Shown here one piece after another: positions 23,179-32,740 of a stretch of 64,000 nt of DNA. The number at the start of each line of letters is the position of its first letter. Position 1 is the stretch's first letter. Origin of the DNA: Aselliscus stoliczkanus. Lineage: Eukaryota; Chordata; Mammalia; Chiroptera; Hipposideridae. The notes beneath the pieces were generated by a model. That model was not told the DNA's origin. It saw only the letters and a program-made list of their open reading frames with translations, and did not search any database. The position numbers and the translations under genes were made by a program. The stretch is from positions 45,608,771 to 45,672,770 of the forward strand of contig CM066737.1 in the NCBI GenBank assembly GCA_033961575.1, given 5' to 3'.

Positions 23179-23560
23179 CTCTCTCTTTTCTTTTTGATGA
23201 GTCTGACTAGAGGTTTGTCAATTTTGTTTATCTTCTCAAAAAAACAGCTCTTGTTTTCATTGATATTTTGTAATGTTTTTTGGTCTCCATTTCATTTATT
23301 TCTGCTCTGGTCTTTATTATCTCCTTCCTTGTACTCCATTTGGGTTCCTTTTGCTGTTCTTTTTCCAGTTCCCTGAGGTGTAAAGATAGTCTGTTAATTT
23401 GAGATTTTTCTTCCTTCTTTAGGTAGGCCTGCACTGCTACGAACTTCCCTCTTAGGACTTCTTTCACTGCATCCCAGAGGTTTTGGGTCGTGGTGTTTTC
23501 ATTTTATTTGTCTCAAGGAATCTTTTGATTTCCTCCTTGATCTCATTTTTGACCCACTCA

Positions 23561-23748
23561 GTATTATTTTTCCTTTTTTATTTTATTTTATTCTGAAATA
23601 AACATTTTTTTTAATTAGCTTCAGGTGTACAATGCAGTGCAATAGTTATATTTTATACCCCTCAAAGTGACAACCCCTCCTCCCCACCATATCATACATA
23701 TCTATTACAATTCCTTTGACTCCCTTCCACCGTATAATCCATATCCCG

Positions 23749-23805
<57 letters not shown>

Positions 23806-23884
23806 ACAGTTGGCATACAATATTATACAACATCAGTTTCAGGTATACAGTGCAGTGATCAAGCCTCTACTCCATCCATGAAGT
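23561..23884 (-). mobile_element. L1 3'UTR fragment nested in L1
   Basis: Contains the complement of the L1 3'UTR (TTAGCTTCAGGTGTACAATGC ... CAGTTGGCATACAATATTATAC). Flanked by GACCCACTCA at 23551-23560 and 23885-23894, which proves a separate later insertion. A (TA)n run of about 24 units lies at 23752-23800. Confidence 0.9.
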
Positions 23885-23894
23885 TGACCCACTC

Positions 23895-24669
23895 ATTTAG
23901 TAGCATATTATTCAGCCTCCATGTATTTCTGTGCTTTCCAGGTTTCTTCTTGTAATTGATTTCTAGTTTCATAGCATTGTGGTCAGAGAAGACTCTTGAT
24001 ATGATTTCAATCTTCTTAAATTTATTGAGACTTGTTTTGTGGCCCAGCATGTGATCTGCCTTGGAAAATGTTCCATGTGCAATTGACAAGAATGTATATT
24101 CTGTAACATTGGAGTGAAATGCTCTGAAAATATCAGTTAAATCCAGCTGGTCTAATGTGTCATTTAAGGCCACTGTGTCCATGTTGGTTTTCTGTTTGGA
24201 TGATCTGTCCATTGGTGACAGTGGGGTGTTGAAGTCCCCTGCTATGATTGTGTTATTATTGATCTCCGTCTTGATGTCTAACAATATCTGTTTTATATAT
24301 TTTGGAGCTCCTATGTTAGGTGCATAGATGTTTTCTAGGGTTATGCCCTTTGGTTGAATTGATCCCTTTATTATTATGAAGTGCCCTTCTTTGTCCTTTA
24401 TTTTATACTTCATTAAAAATAAAGTCCATTTCATCTGATATAAGCATTGATACTCCAGCTTTTTTCTCATTTCCATTTGCATGAAATATTTTACTCCATC
24501 CCTTTACTTTCAGCCTGTATATGTTTTTTGATCTGAGGTGATTCTCTTGTGTACAGCATATGCAAGGGTCTTGCTTTCTTATCCATTCAGCCACCCTATG
24601 TCTTTTGATTGGATCATTTAATCCATTTACATTTAATGTGATTATTGATAGGTGTGTTGTTATTTCCAT
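23895..24669 (-). pseudogene. L1 ORF2 endonuclease domain remnant
   Basis: Starts MEITTHLSIITLNVNGLNDP and contains the APE-type endonuclease landmarks RKQDPCICCTQENHL, IAGDFNTPLSPMDRSS, FSKADHMLGHK and FSDHNAMKLEINY. It is the best-preserved coding part of this L1, broken by one frame change near 24403-24482. It would nick DNA at TTTT/A sites if intact. Confidence 0.9.
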
Positions 24670-24719
24670 TTTGTTACTTGTGTTCCTAGTCTTTCTTAGT
24701 TAGGTTGTTTTTCTCTTCT

Positions 24720-25567
24720 GCTTAAATAAACCCTTTTAACCTTTTCTGCAATGCTGGCTTGGTGGTAATGAATTTCTTTAGCTTATTCTTTTTTGGGAAG
24801 CTCTTTATCTGTCCTTCAATTTTAAATGATAGTCTTGCTGTATAAAGCAATCTAGATTGTAGGCCTTTTTTTTCATCACTTTGAAAACCTCCTGCCATTC
24901 CCTTCTGGCCTGCAGAGTTTCTGTAGTAGTCGGCTGATAATCTTATGGGGTGTCCTTGTAAGTAGTTGCTGCCTTTCCCCTCCTGCTTTTAGTATTTTGT
25001 CTTTGTCTTTAACCCATGCCATTTTCACTATAATGTGTCTTGCTCTGGACCTGTTTGGGATCATCTTGGTTGGAAATATCTGCAATTCCTGGGCTTGTAT
25101 TTCAATGTCCTTTGCCAGGTTAGAGAAGTTTTCAGACATTATTACTTCAAATATGTTCTCAATCCCTTGCTCCCTCTCTTCTCCTGGTATTCCAATGATT
25201 TGATGTTGTTGCACAGGTTGTTGTCACCTAGCACACTTAAACTATTTTCAATGATTTTCATTCTTTTTTCTTTTTGTTGTTCTGCTTGGATGATCTCTGC
25301 TATCTTGTCTTCTAATTCACTGATTCGATCCTCTGCTTCATCCAATCTTCTAGTAACTCCATCGAGTTTGTTATTTAATTCAGTAATTGTGTTCTCTAGC
25401 TATACCTAGTTTCTTTTCATGATTGCTCTATCCTTCTTTAGATTCTCATTAATTTCCTTGAACATTCTAATAATCAATGTTCTGAACTCTTCTATTTCCT
25501 CTAGTTCCACTGATTCCAGAGGTTTCTTCTGTTCTTTTATTTGGGATGTGTTTCTTTGTTTCCCCAT
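24720..25567 (-). pseudogene. L1 ORF1 remnant
   Basis: Starts at an ATG complementary to 25565-25567 and encodes a MGKQRNTSQIKEQKK-type N-terminus. Next come a coiled-coil (LDEAEDRISELEDKIAEI-like, 25142-25345) and an RRM/CTD part (IENIFEVIMSENFSNLAKDI, ARHIIVKMAWVKDKDKILKA). Frameshifts separate these parts. Confidence 0.85.
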
Positions 25568-26369
25568 CCTGGCTTACTTTTTGTGCTTGCTTCGATTTGA
25601 CAGGTAGATCTCCTAGGTTTCTCAGTCTTTTCGGGGTGGACTTATGTGGTGTGTGTCCTTTATATTTGAATTATTCAGTCTCCCTATTCTCTTGTGCGTG
25701 TGTACCTGAGGTGTTCCTTGTGTTGTGTGTCTTCTCCTATTGAATTTAGCTTTGATTGCTTTTGACTTGTCAGTAGGTGGGATTGATTCCCAGGCTGATT
25801 AGGTGTGAGGATTAGCAGTGCCCACAGTTTATGAGCTGCTGTGTGAGGTTTGTCCCCTCTGATGAGGCTTCGCACTTTTGGGTTCTTGTGCCTGTCGCGA
25901 TTTTCCTTTGTGTCTGACTCTTGTAGGTCAAACCTGGTAATGCTCTGGTTTTATCTAAAGTTAGCTTCTCGGCAGGATGATTCTTGTGTCTCTTTGGCTA
26001 CACCCTGCTGCAGAGCGATTTTAGAGCAAAACAGATCAACAAGCACAACCACAACAGCCACCAAAGGAAACCAGATGCTCTCACATGAAAAAACCCCACA
26101 ACCAATAACCTACAGTCAACTTGTACAGAAAATCAAACATACAAAAGAAGAAAACAAACAAAAAGGAAACAACAGCAACAAAAAACAAAGAACAAGAGAC
26201 AAAACAAAGCAAAATAAAATACAATAAAATGAAAAATAGAATAAACACGAGAAACAAAATAGCAATACCCCCCAAAACAATGTTTGCAGAAAAATGGAAA
26301 GAAGGAGGAAAAGTAGAGCACTGAAAAGAATGAAGAAAAGAAGGGAGAGAGTGTGGGTAGAAAAGAAAG

Positions 26370-26434
<65 letters not shown>

Positions 26435-27775
26435 CCATATATATGGACATATATACACCTATATATATATACCTATATTAAAAGGTAAAAATGATTATAA
26501 TGAAATAGAAAAAAAAAACAACAAAACAAGCAACCAATTAAAAAAAGAAAAAAGAAAGAAGAAACCAGTGCCGGTATTGGCTCAAGTCCACCAAGCTCTC
26601 TCCAGGTTGTCCTCTGCTGTACAAAAATTCCTCTGCATCTTTTCGGGGCACAGCCGGCCACCTGGAGCCTAGAGTGACCCTGGCAATGCAGGCCTATTGT
26701 AGATGAGTGGGGTTATGAGGCGTGATTGGTAGTTTTTACAAAGTCACTGCTGTTTCTGCTCTGGCCTGCCCAAGGCATGCTGCGCAATCTGAAAGGTTGA
26801 TGTGTGTCTTTCTGCTGCAGGCTGTGGGAGGTGTGAGATTTCAATGCTGTTAGAAGCTACCTGCTGGGGGTCTGTGAATGGCTTAGCAGCTGAACCTGCC
26901 GTGCCTCACAAGCCTCGCAGGAAAGGTGGGGGCGGGGTAGGTAGGCTCACACTTTGCAGCCTCTCCTGGGGAGGAGATTCTTGATCCCTTGCAGGTGGGC
27001 ATACCTCTGTTATCTGACCCCATTACTCCATTCAAAGGTCAGCTTACGACTCTGGCATGGCAGGGCCCAAGTTTTCTGAGGGAGGGTGGGGGTGGGTTCT
27101 TATTTCTGTGGTTATTTTTTTCTTTTCTGTCTGGGAAAGACAAAAAACATACACACACAAGACAAAAATCCATCCCACTGCTCTTTTGAGCTGATGCCTC
27201 TGCCTCAAATGATCCAGTGGAGCTCCTCCTGTGCTCTCAGAGGGACTGCGTGGGCTTAGGGACTGAGCCTGCCCTGCTGTTGCTAAGCCCTCTGCTCTGT
27301 TTCCTGGGGTCCCATGTCTCAGCAGCTGCAGGTGCGGGCTGTGTCTCCACATGTCACGTTTCCCAATTCCCTTGCTCACCTGGTTCGAGGCCTCTGCCTC
27401 ACAGTCTGTGCACCAAGGAGCTCCTGTTGCCCTCCCTGCTGGACTGGGTGGACACAGGGTCTGATTCCGCTCTACTGCTGCTACGCTCTCAGCTCTGTGT
27501 CCTGGGGCCCTGTGGCTCTGCAGCCGTGGGTGTGGATCACATCTCTGCAAGCTTGTCTTCTCTCTCTTTTCCCTTACACACCCAACCCGAAGCTTCTGCC
27601 TCAGACTGCAAACCATTGTGCTCTTGCTGCATTCTAAGCAGGCCATGGGGCGCAGGGAGTCAGCAGCAGGAACAGTCACTGATCTGCTCTCTGATGCCCT
27701 GTGTCTCAGCAGCAATGGGTGCTGGCTGCGCCTCCACGCCTCTCACCTCCCTCTTTCCTTTTCCTTTTTCTTAAA
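25568..27775 (-). promoter_or_regulatory. L1 5'UTR / promoter region with tandem units
   Basis: The 2.2 kb upstream of ORF1. On the sense (minus) strand it holds a T-rich domain (26030-26370), a (TA)n(CA)n microsatellite (26374-26434) and a GC-richer distal part. The distal 580 bp contain three about 200-bp related units, marked by GCCTCTGCCTCA at 27196 and 27390 and GCTTCTGCCTCA at 27592, and by TCTCAGCAG/TCTGCAG blocks near 27320, 27515 and 27705. Tandem 5' units act as promoters in some L1 families; activity here is inferred. Confidence 0.7.
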
Positions 27776-28326
27776 ACCTTAAAATATAATTTAAATTTCT
27801 CTGCATGTGTGTACTGATAAGTTGCATTTACTTGTTTGCTTCCCTGAAATTTTGGAAGAATCTTTCGAAATTGGAGGGCTTATGTTATATAGAGTCCTCT
27901 GGGGGACCAGACCCAAGGACAGATAGTTCATTCTCCTTTGGGGTGTAGCATGGCCAGAAAAAGATTCTTATGGGTTTTTAATTTGAGGAGACTTTGTTGC
28001 CAGAAGTGGGTGATCAGTACAAATGCATGCCGAAGAATATATTTTTTTGCAGACGTCAACAGTTGTAATTGCTTTTATTTTTTCCATTTCCTATGGTTAG
28101 TCATACTGTTTTGTGCCAGTCACTTATTAAAATGAAAGCCAGAATAAAGAAGCAGTCAAGACCCTTTAACAATCATGGATTTTAAAGAAAAATAGCAAAT
28201 AAAACTTTTATCACCAATGAAAGACAGCACAGAAAACCATTTTGAGTGTGAAAACTGGGAAAAAGTAGGTTGATACACTAAGCAGGGTGGTTTCAGGCCC
28301 ACAGAGCTCAGAACTTAAGAGAACTA
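27776..28326. other. No recognisable feature
   Basis: Single-copy-looking sequence between the L1 5' end and the MITE. Nothing identified. Confidence 0.55.
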
Positions 28327-28403
28327 TTAGGTTGAACTATATGAATTTGCTAATATTAAACTCTTGACATACATAAATGTCAAATTCACATAGTTCAACC
28401 TAA
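28327..28403. mobile_element. 77-bp mariner-type MITE
   Basis: Terminal inverted repeats of 23 bp (28327-28349 and 28381-28403) start TTAGGTTGAACTATATGAAT and differ at one position. A 31-bp AT-rich centre separates them. TA sits directly outside both ends (28325-28326 and 28404-28405). It has no coding capacity, so it would depend on a mariner transposase with matching ends. Confidence 0.9.
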
Positions 28404-28433
28404 TATTATTCATTTCCTAAGAAAAAATTTATG

Positions 28434-28572
28434 ACAGACAGCATGGTATAACAGCTAAAATCTTGAGGGTTAGATTGCTTGGAGGCAATCCCCACCTCTG
28501 TCACTTAAAATCTTTGTGATTTTGGGTAAACAGTTGCACCTCTTTGTGCCTTAGTGTCCTTATCTGGATAAC
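28434..28572 (+). repeat. MIR element
   Basis: ACAGCATGGTATAACAGCTAAAATC, GGTTAGATTGCTTGGAG, CCACCTCTGTCACTTA, TTTGTGATTTTGGGTAAACAG, CACCTCTTTGTGCCTTAGTGTCC, TTATCTGGATAA: this follows the MIR consensus along most of its length in order. Confidence 0.85.
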
Positions 28573-28639
28573 ATTTGGTTGTATTAATAAAGGTAGAAAT
28601 TTAAGTATCCATTTTACTGTTCATTGTACAATATAGTTG

Positions 28640-29190
28640 CCTCTGATTTGGGGTAATTACAAGCAATACTGCTACAAATAGTTCTCTTACACACATCTTG
28701 GTGCTCAGGGGTAAACCTTTCTTTAGACTATAAACCCAAAAATGGAACTTCTGGATCACTTTTCTAATAATGCTCTCTAATTCTAGGCTATTTTTCAATA
28801 TAGTTGTATCAGTTTACATTCCCATCACATTTGTGTGAGTTCCTGTTTCCACATGCCTGCCAACACAAGTATAGTCACACTTGAAGTTTTGCAGATATGG
28901 TGATGATTTATTGGTATTTAACTGTGCTTTTTATTCTCCTAATTACTTTTTTTTTTTGAGGACAGTGTCACTGGCCCTCATATGTGGGACCCGAACCGGG
29001 GCCACTGGCTTCCCAAGCCAGCGCTTAACCACCGTGCCACTCGGCCGGCCCTTCTCCTAATTACTTTTAAGTTTGAGCATCTTTACATATCTTTGTTGGC
29101 CATTTCGATTCTTTCTGTGAGCTACCTTTTCAATTTTGTGGTTTGGCCAATTGCATTGTTTACAGTTTCTTTATTGATGCATAGGGGCAC
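28640..29190 (-). mobile_element. Ancient L1 ORF2 remnant
   Basis: AATGGAACTTCTGGATCA, TATCAGTTTACATTCCCATCAC, GAGTTCCTGTTTCCACATGCCTGCCAACAC, and GAGCATCTTTACATATCTTTGTTGGCCATTTC match the complement of the end of ORF2 in old mammalian L1s. It is split by a younger SINE at 28951-29051. Confidence 0.8.
28951..29051 (-). mobile_element. Simple tRNA-derived SINE
   Basis: Reverse-strand, near-consensus copy. Flanked by a perfect 17-bp duplication TTCTCCTAATTACTTTT (28934-28950 and 29052-29068), among the youngest-looking insertions in the window. Confidence 0.95.
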
Positions 29191-29441
29191 TATGTTACAA
29201 GAATATTATCAACTAAATATGTAGTTTTAATTTTTTTGAACCGCTGCAAATCACTGTGAGTTCTGCTTTGTGGCTATTGATTATGTGGGACAGGTTCCGG
29301 CTACCCCTCAATTTTAAGGTACATTTTTATGCAGATCCTAAGGGTGAGGTGTTATTCAGGTTTATCTGTGGTTTACACTTATATTACGGTATAGTTCATT
29401 AGGGTGCCAGCTTAAAAAGGGGGTTACATTCTGTTTGATTT
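29191..29441. other. No recognisable feature
   Basis: Sequence between an ancient L1 and the twin-primed L1. Nothing identified. Confidence 0.5.
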
Positions 29442-29456
29442 TTGTGTGCATACTCT

Positions 29457-30043
29457 TTTATTTATTTTTATTTTTATATTAATTTCAGGAGTACAAAACA
29501 ACAATGATTAGACATTTACACCCCTCACAAAGTAATAAACTCCCTCCCAGTCTACTACACCTCTGACATTGTACATAGCTCATTACAATACCACTGACTA
29601 TATTCCCCATGCCATACTCTGGGTACAGTCGTGAGTATACATATGTATACCAGGGTTGCCAAAAAAGTGTACACACATGGCTTGTATTCAATTTGTGATC
29701 AGTATATATTGAGTATTACAATTTTAATAGATTTTTCCTTTCTTAAAATGTGTATACATTTATATATGTATATATTTATGTACATATATATATACATATA
29801 TATTATATATGTTATACATACAAAATTATAATTGACATTCAATATTATTTAACATCAACTCATCATCTTCAGGTGTACACTGCAGTGGCCAGGCATCTAC
29901 ACAATCTAGAAAGTACAAATTAGTCATCACAATACAGTCATGAGGATGTAAAATACAGTATGGGGAATATAATCAACAATGTTGTACAGATTATGTAGGG
30001 TGCCACGTGAGTACTAGACTTATTGGGGGGATCACTTCATAAA
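29457..30043 (-). mobile_element. Twin-primed (5'-inverted) L1 3'UTR copy
   Basis: 29457 to about 29900 is the end of an L1 3'UTR on the minus strand, with its T-rich end at 29457. From about 29905 to 30043 the preceding part of the same 3'UTR runs on the plus strand (GTACAAATTAGTCATCAC ... GGATCACTTCATAAATTGTGT). The two parts meet at consecutive 3'UTR positions. TTGTGTGCATACTCT (29442-29456) and TTGTGTGCCTACTCT (30044-30058) flank the whole, so it is one insertion with an internal inversion. Confidence 0.85.
29651..29757. repeat. Possible partial DNA transposon inside the L1 tail
   Basis: About 105 bp not found in the other L1 3'UTR copies interrupts the AT-rich part. It begins CCAGGGTTGCCAAAAAAGTG after a TA and contains GTGTACAC near the left and TGTGTATACA near the right, a loose inverted arrangement. 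The right terminal repeat is not visible. Low-confidence call. Confidence 0.35.
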
Positions 30044-30058
30044 TTGTGTGCCTACTCT

Positions 30059-30940
30059 CAAACTCCCTTGTTTAGCAAATTTCCACAGGGCAAAATATGC
30101 TTCAGTACTGAGTCTAAACCTGAGTTCCACCCTTGAATATAATTTTGCCTTGATAATTTGTTATTATCTTGTCAGCTATTTGATACACACTCACACACAC
30201 ATCAATATATCCAATATATTGTTTGGTAGTGCTGTTCTAAGAAACCTAATCTGCCATATTTCAGAAAACACAACTCATTGCTAAATAAACATATAAAATC
30301 TCATCCTATACCTAATGTCTACAATTCACTTAGCACCAATAAGCTGATGTTCAACAAAGGGAAACCAGGCCCTGAACTGGAGGTATATTCATCAAAGTGC
30401 ACAGTTGTTATTTGAAAGAGCTATTAGTCTTTGACTACAACTATAACCCAAGTGGCCTTCCAGAGATGTGGTAGGTGAATGAGCTCAGGGCCTCACTCTA
30501 CAGGCTTGAGTTTAATGGGTTTTTACTTAGAATAAGAAGCTGTATTAGGTGATTATATCACAGAAAAGGCAGCATGAGGTGAGCCTCTTGAAATATCCCC
30601 TGGAATTTACTAAAAATTGAACAGCTATAATTCCTGAAAGGATTCCTTGTGCAGCAGACAAGCAAGACTAAGAGGCACACAATTGAAATCATCTAAAGGT
30701 GGGCAAAATGGGCAAGTAGGAGAGGAGGGGAGGGGAAGTGTGAAGACGCAGGCAGCCTGCAGGCCACAGAATGCAAACCAGAGCTTGGACCTCTTGGACC
30801 TGAAGTCCAGAGCTACAGCAATCATTGTAGAAGGAAGAATTCAGACTGCTAGTACTTTCCTTATGGCCCACAGTCCAGCCTAAGAAATCAGCATATAACA
30901 TGGATGAACCTAATGCTCAAGGCAGAGACCTTGGAGCAAA
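30059..30940. other. No recognisable feature
   Basis: About 880 bp without a recognised repeat or gene. A short (CA)n lies near 30187. Confidence 0.5.
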
Positions 30941-31699
30941 GACTGAGGGAAGAAGGGTGAGAACAGTGGTTTAAGACCTCACTGCCAAGCAGAGGACAGA
31001 AGACATAAGCATGGAGCCTTGAAGACTCCTCCCTGCTCTCCCAGAGCTTGCTCTACCCTCACCTTCCCAGTGCCAGAAGCAGAATGGTAGCAGGGTCAGA
31101 TAAAAAAAAACATAATATGTGTAGCTCTGAGAACTGCAGCCCCACAGCCATAGATTTACAGCCCAACTAATTCTGGCAAAAGGGAATTAACCTTTGGTGC
31201 AAGGTTAAATGCACTGGTAGTCACCACCATTGCTCAGAGCCACCTCTCATAACACACCACACCCTGCCTTTACCTAACTAGGCAGAACTCCGAAGAAGAA
31301 AACAGCTGCAAAAACACACAGGGTCTGAATCTGGCTGCAGGAAGAGCTTTGGGACTCAGAAGCTCTCCACCCCCCCACCCCCCCACAGAAGTGGTTCCCT
31401 GAGACCCAGGCAACCTGCTCACAGAGAGAAGCCTGACTTCCATCACTCATGTGAGTAGTCAGAACAGTAAAAAGACAATATAACACTATACTGTAAGAGA
31501 CAATAAAAGGCTGTAGAGGGAGAGAAAATAAAACATTCCACCGACACATACTAGAAAGCAAAGGAAAAACCTCTTCCTACCAATCGGTTGCAGAACCCAA
31601 TCCTATAGATGCCTAGTAAGAGGAATAATAATTCATTAATTGCCATGAATAATCAAGGTAATAAAGCAGCTCATAAGGACACTAAACAGTCTCCAGAAA

Positions 31700-32510
31700 A
31701 TGAACTTTAAAACATAGAAATACGTGACTTAAATGACAGAAATTTCAAAATTGCAGTTCTTATAAAGCTCAACAAGATGCAAAAAAACGCAGACAGGCAG
31801 TTTAATGAACTCAGAAACACAACCAAAGAACAAAATGAACATTTTACTAAAGTGTTTGAAATTTTAAAAAAGAACCAAATAGAATTTCTGGAGATCAAGA
31901 ACTCAATTAAAGAAATGGAGAATGAAATAGCCAGCTTAGGTAATAGAGCTGAGAAGATGCAAGAAACAATCAGTGACATCAAAGATAGAAGTCTGAAAAG
32001 ACACAGGTGGAAGAAGAGAGAGACCCCTGAGAGTTAAAAGAAATGAAAGCACTCTACAAAAAATTTCTGACTCCATCAGAAAGAGCAATATAACAATAAC
32101 AGGCATACTGGAAGAAGAAAGGGAGAAGGGAAAAGAGTCCAATCAAACAGTCAATGAAATCTTCCCTAACTTGTGGAACAAACTGGATTCTCGAATCCAA
32201 GAAGCAAATAGAACACCTAATTACCTCAATCCCAACAGGTATTCTCCAACGCACATTGTATTGACGCTGAAAAAACTAATAATGAAGAAAGAATCCTCAA
32301 GGCAGCCAGGGAAAAGACGACGGTAACTTACAAAGGAAAGCCCATTAGATTATCATCAGATTTTTCAGCAGAAACTCTACAAGATGGAGTGAAATCAAAT
32401 ATTCAAGCTATTGAATAAGAGAAATTATGAGCCAATAATAATTTATCCAGGAAAGATATCCTTTAGATATATAGGAGGAATAAACGCCTTACCATACATA
32501 TTGAGGGAAT
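31700..32510 (+). pseudogene. L1 ORF1 remnant (older lineage)
   Basis: The open stretch 31777-32037 encodes a coiled-coil (RQFNELRNTTKEQNEHFTKV, IKEMENEIASLGNRAEKMQE). Further on, AGGTATTCTCCAACGCACATTG and AGATTATCATCAGATTTTTCAGCAGAAACT mark the C-terminal domain. Its N-terminal half is unlike the ORF1 of the 14-, 25- and 52-kb copies, so it belongs to a different, older L1 lineage. Confidence 0.78.
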
Positions 32511-32740
32511 TTTCTGAAGTTGAGAGAATTTTCTAACACAGAACCTACACTACAACAAATACTGAAGGAGGCTATTCGACCTGATTCAAAAAAGCAAAAG
32601 AATACAAAACCATGAGTAGTATTACAAATATACAGACAGAAGCAGGAAATGGCAATCCCTACTCCAAATAGGACACTATACACTTAAACAAAATGTACAG
32701 GGTAAAGAAGGGAAAAAAAAACACTTAAAAAATAAAGAGA

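Larger units (their letters stand above)
20025..23550 (-). pseudogene. L1 ORF2 remnant: reverse transcriptase and C-terminus
   Basis: The longest open stretch, 21370-22077, has 235 residues: the RT core from [20 protein letters not shown] through the active-site region and a thumb-type block ([22 protein letters not shown]). The motif normally FADD reads YTDD ([14 protein letters not shown]), keeping both aspartates but with altered neighbours. Motif [15 protein letters not shown], lies in another frame at 22093-22329. The cysteine-containing end and MEYY block are near 20070-20130. Confidence 0.9.
19468..27775 (-). mobile_element. Near-full-length L1, inactive
   Basis: Reading the minus strand: 5'UTR 27775-25568, ORF1 25567 to about 24720, ORF2 24669 to about 20025, 3'UTR to 19468 with the poly(A) as a T-run on +. 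The order and presence of all parts show an initially complete element. It has been split by a simple SINE (20142-20256), a composite SINE (22787-23178) and a second L1 tail (23561-23884). ORF1 and ORF2 contain frameshifts and stops. Confidence 0.92.

Noticed and set aside
27044..27774. 223- and 185-residue overlapping frames on opposite strands
   Set aside because: They fall in the tandem-unit 5'UTR of the minus-strand L1. Cys/Leu/Ser-rich translation of a repeat, with no domain.
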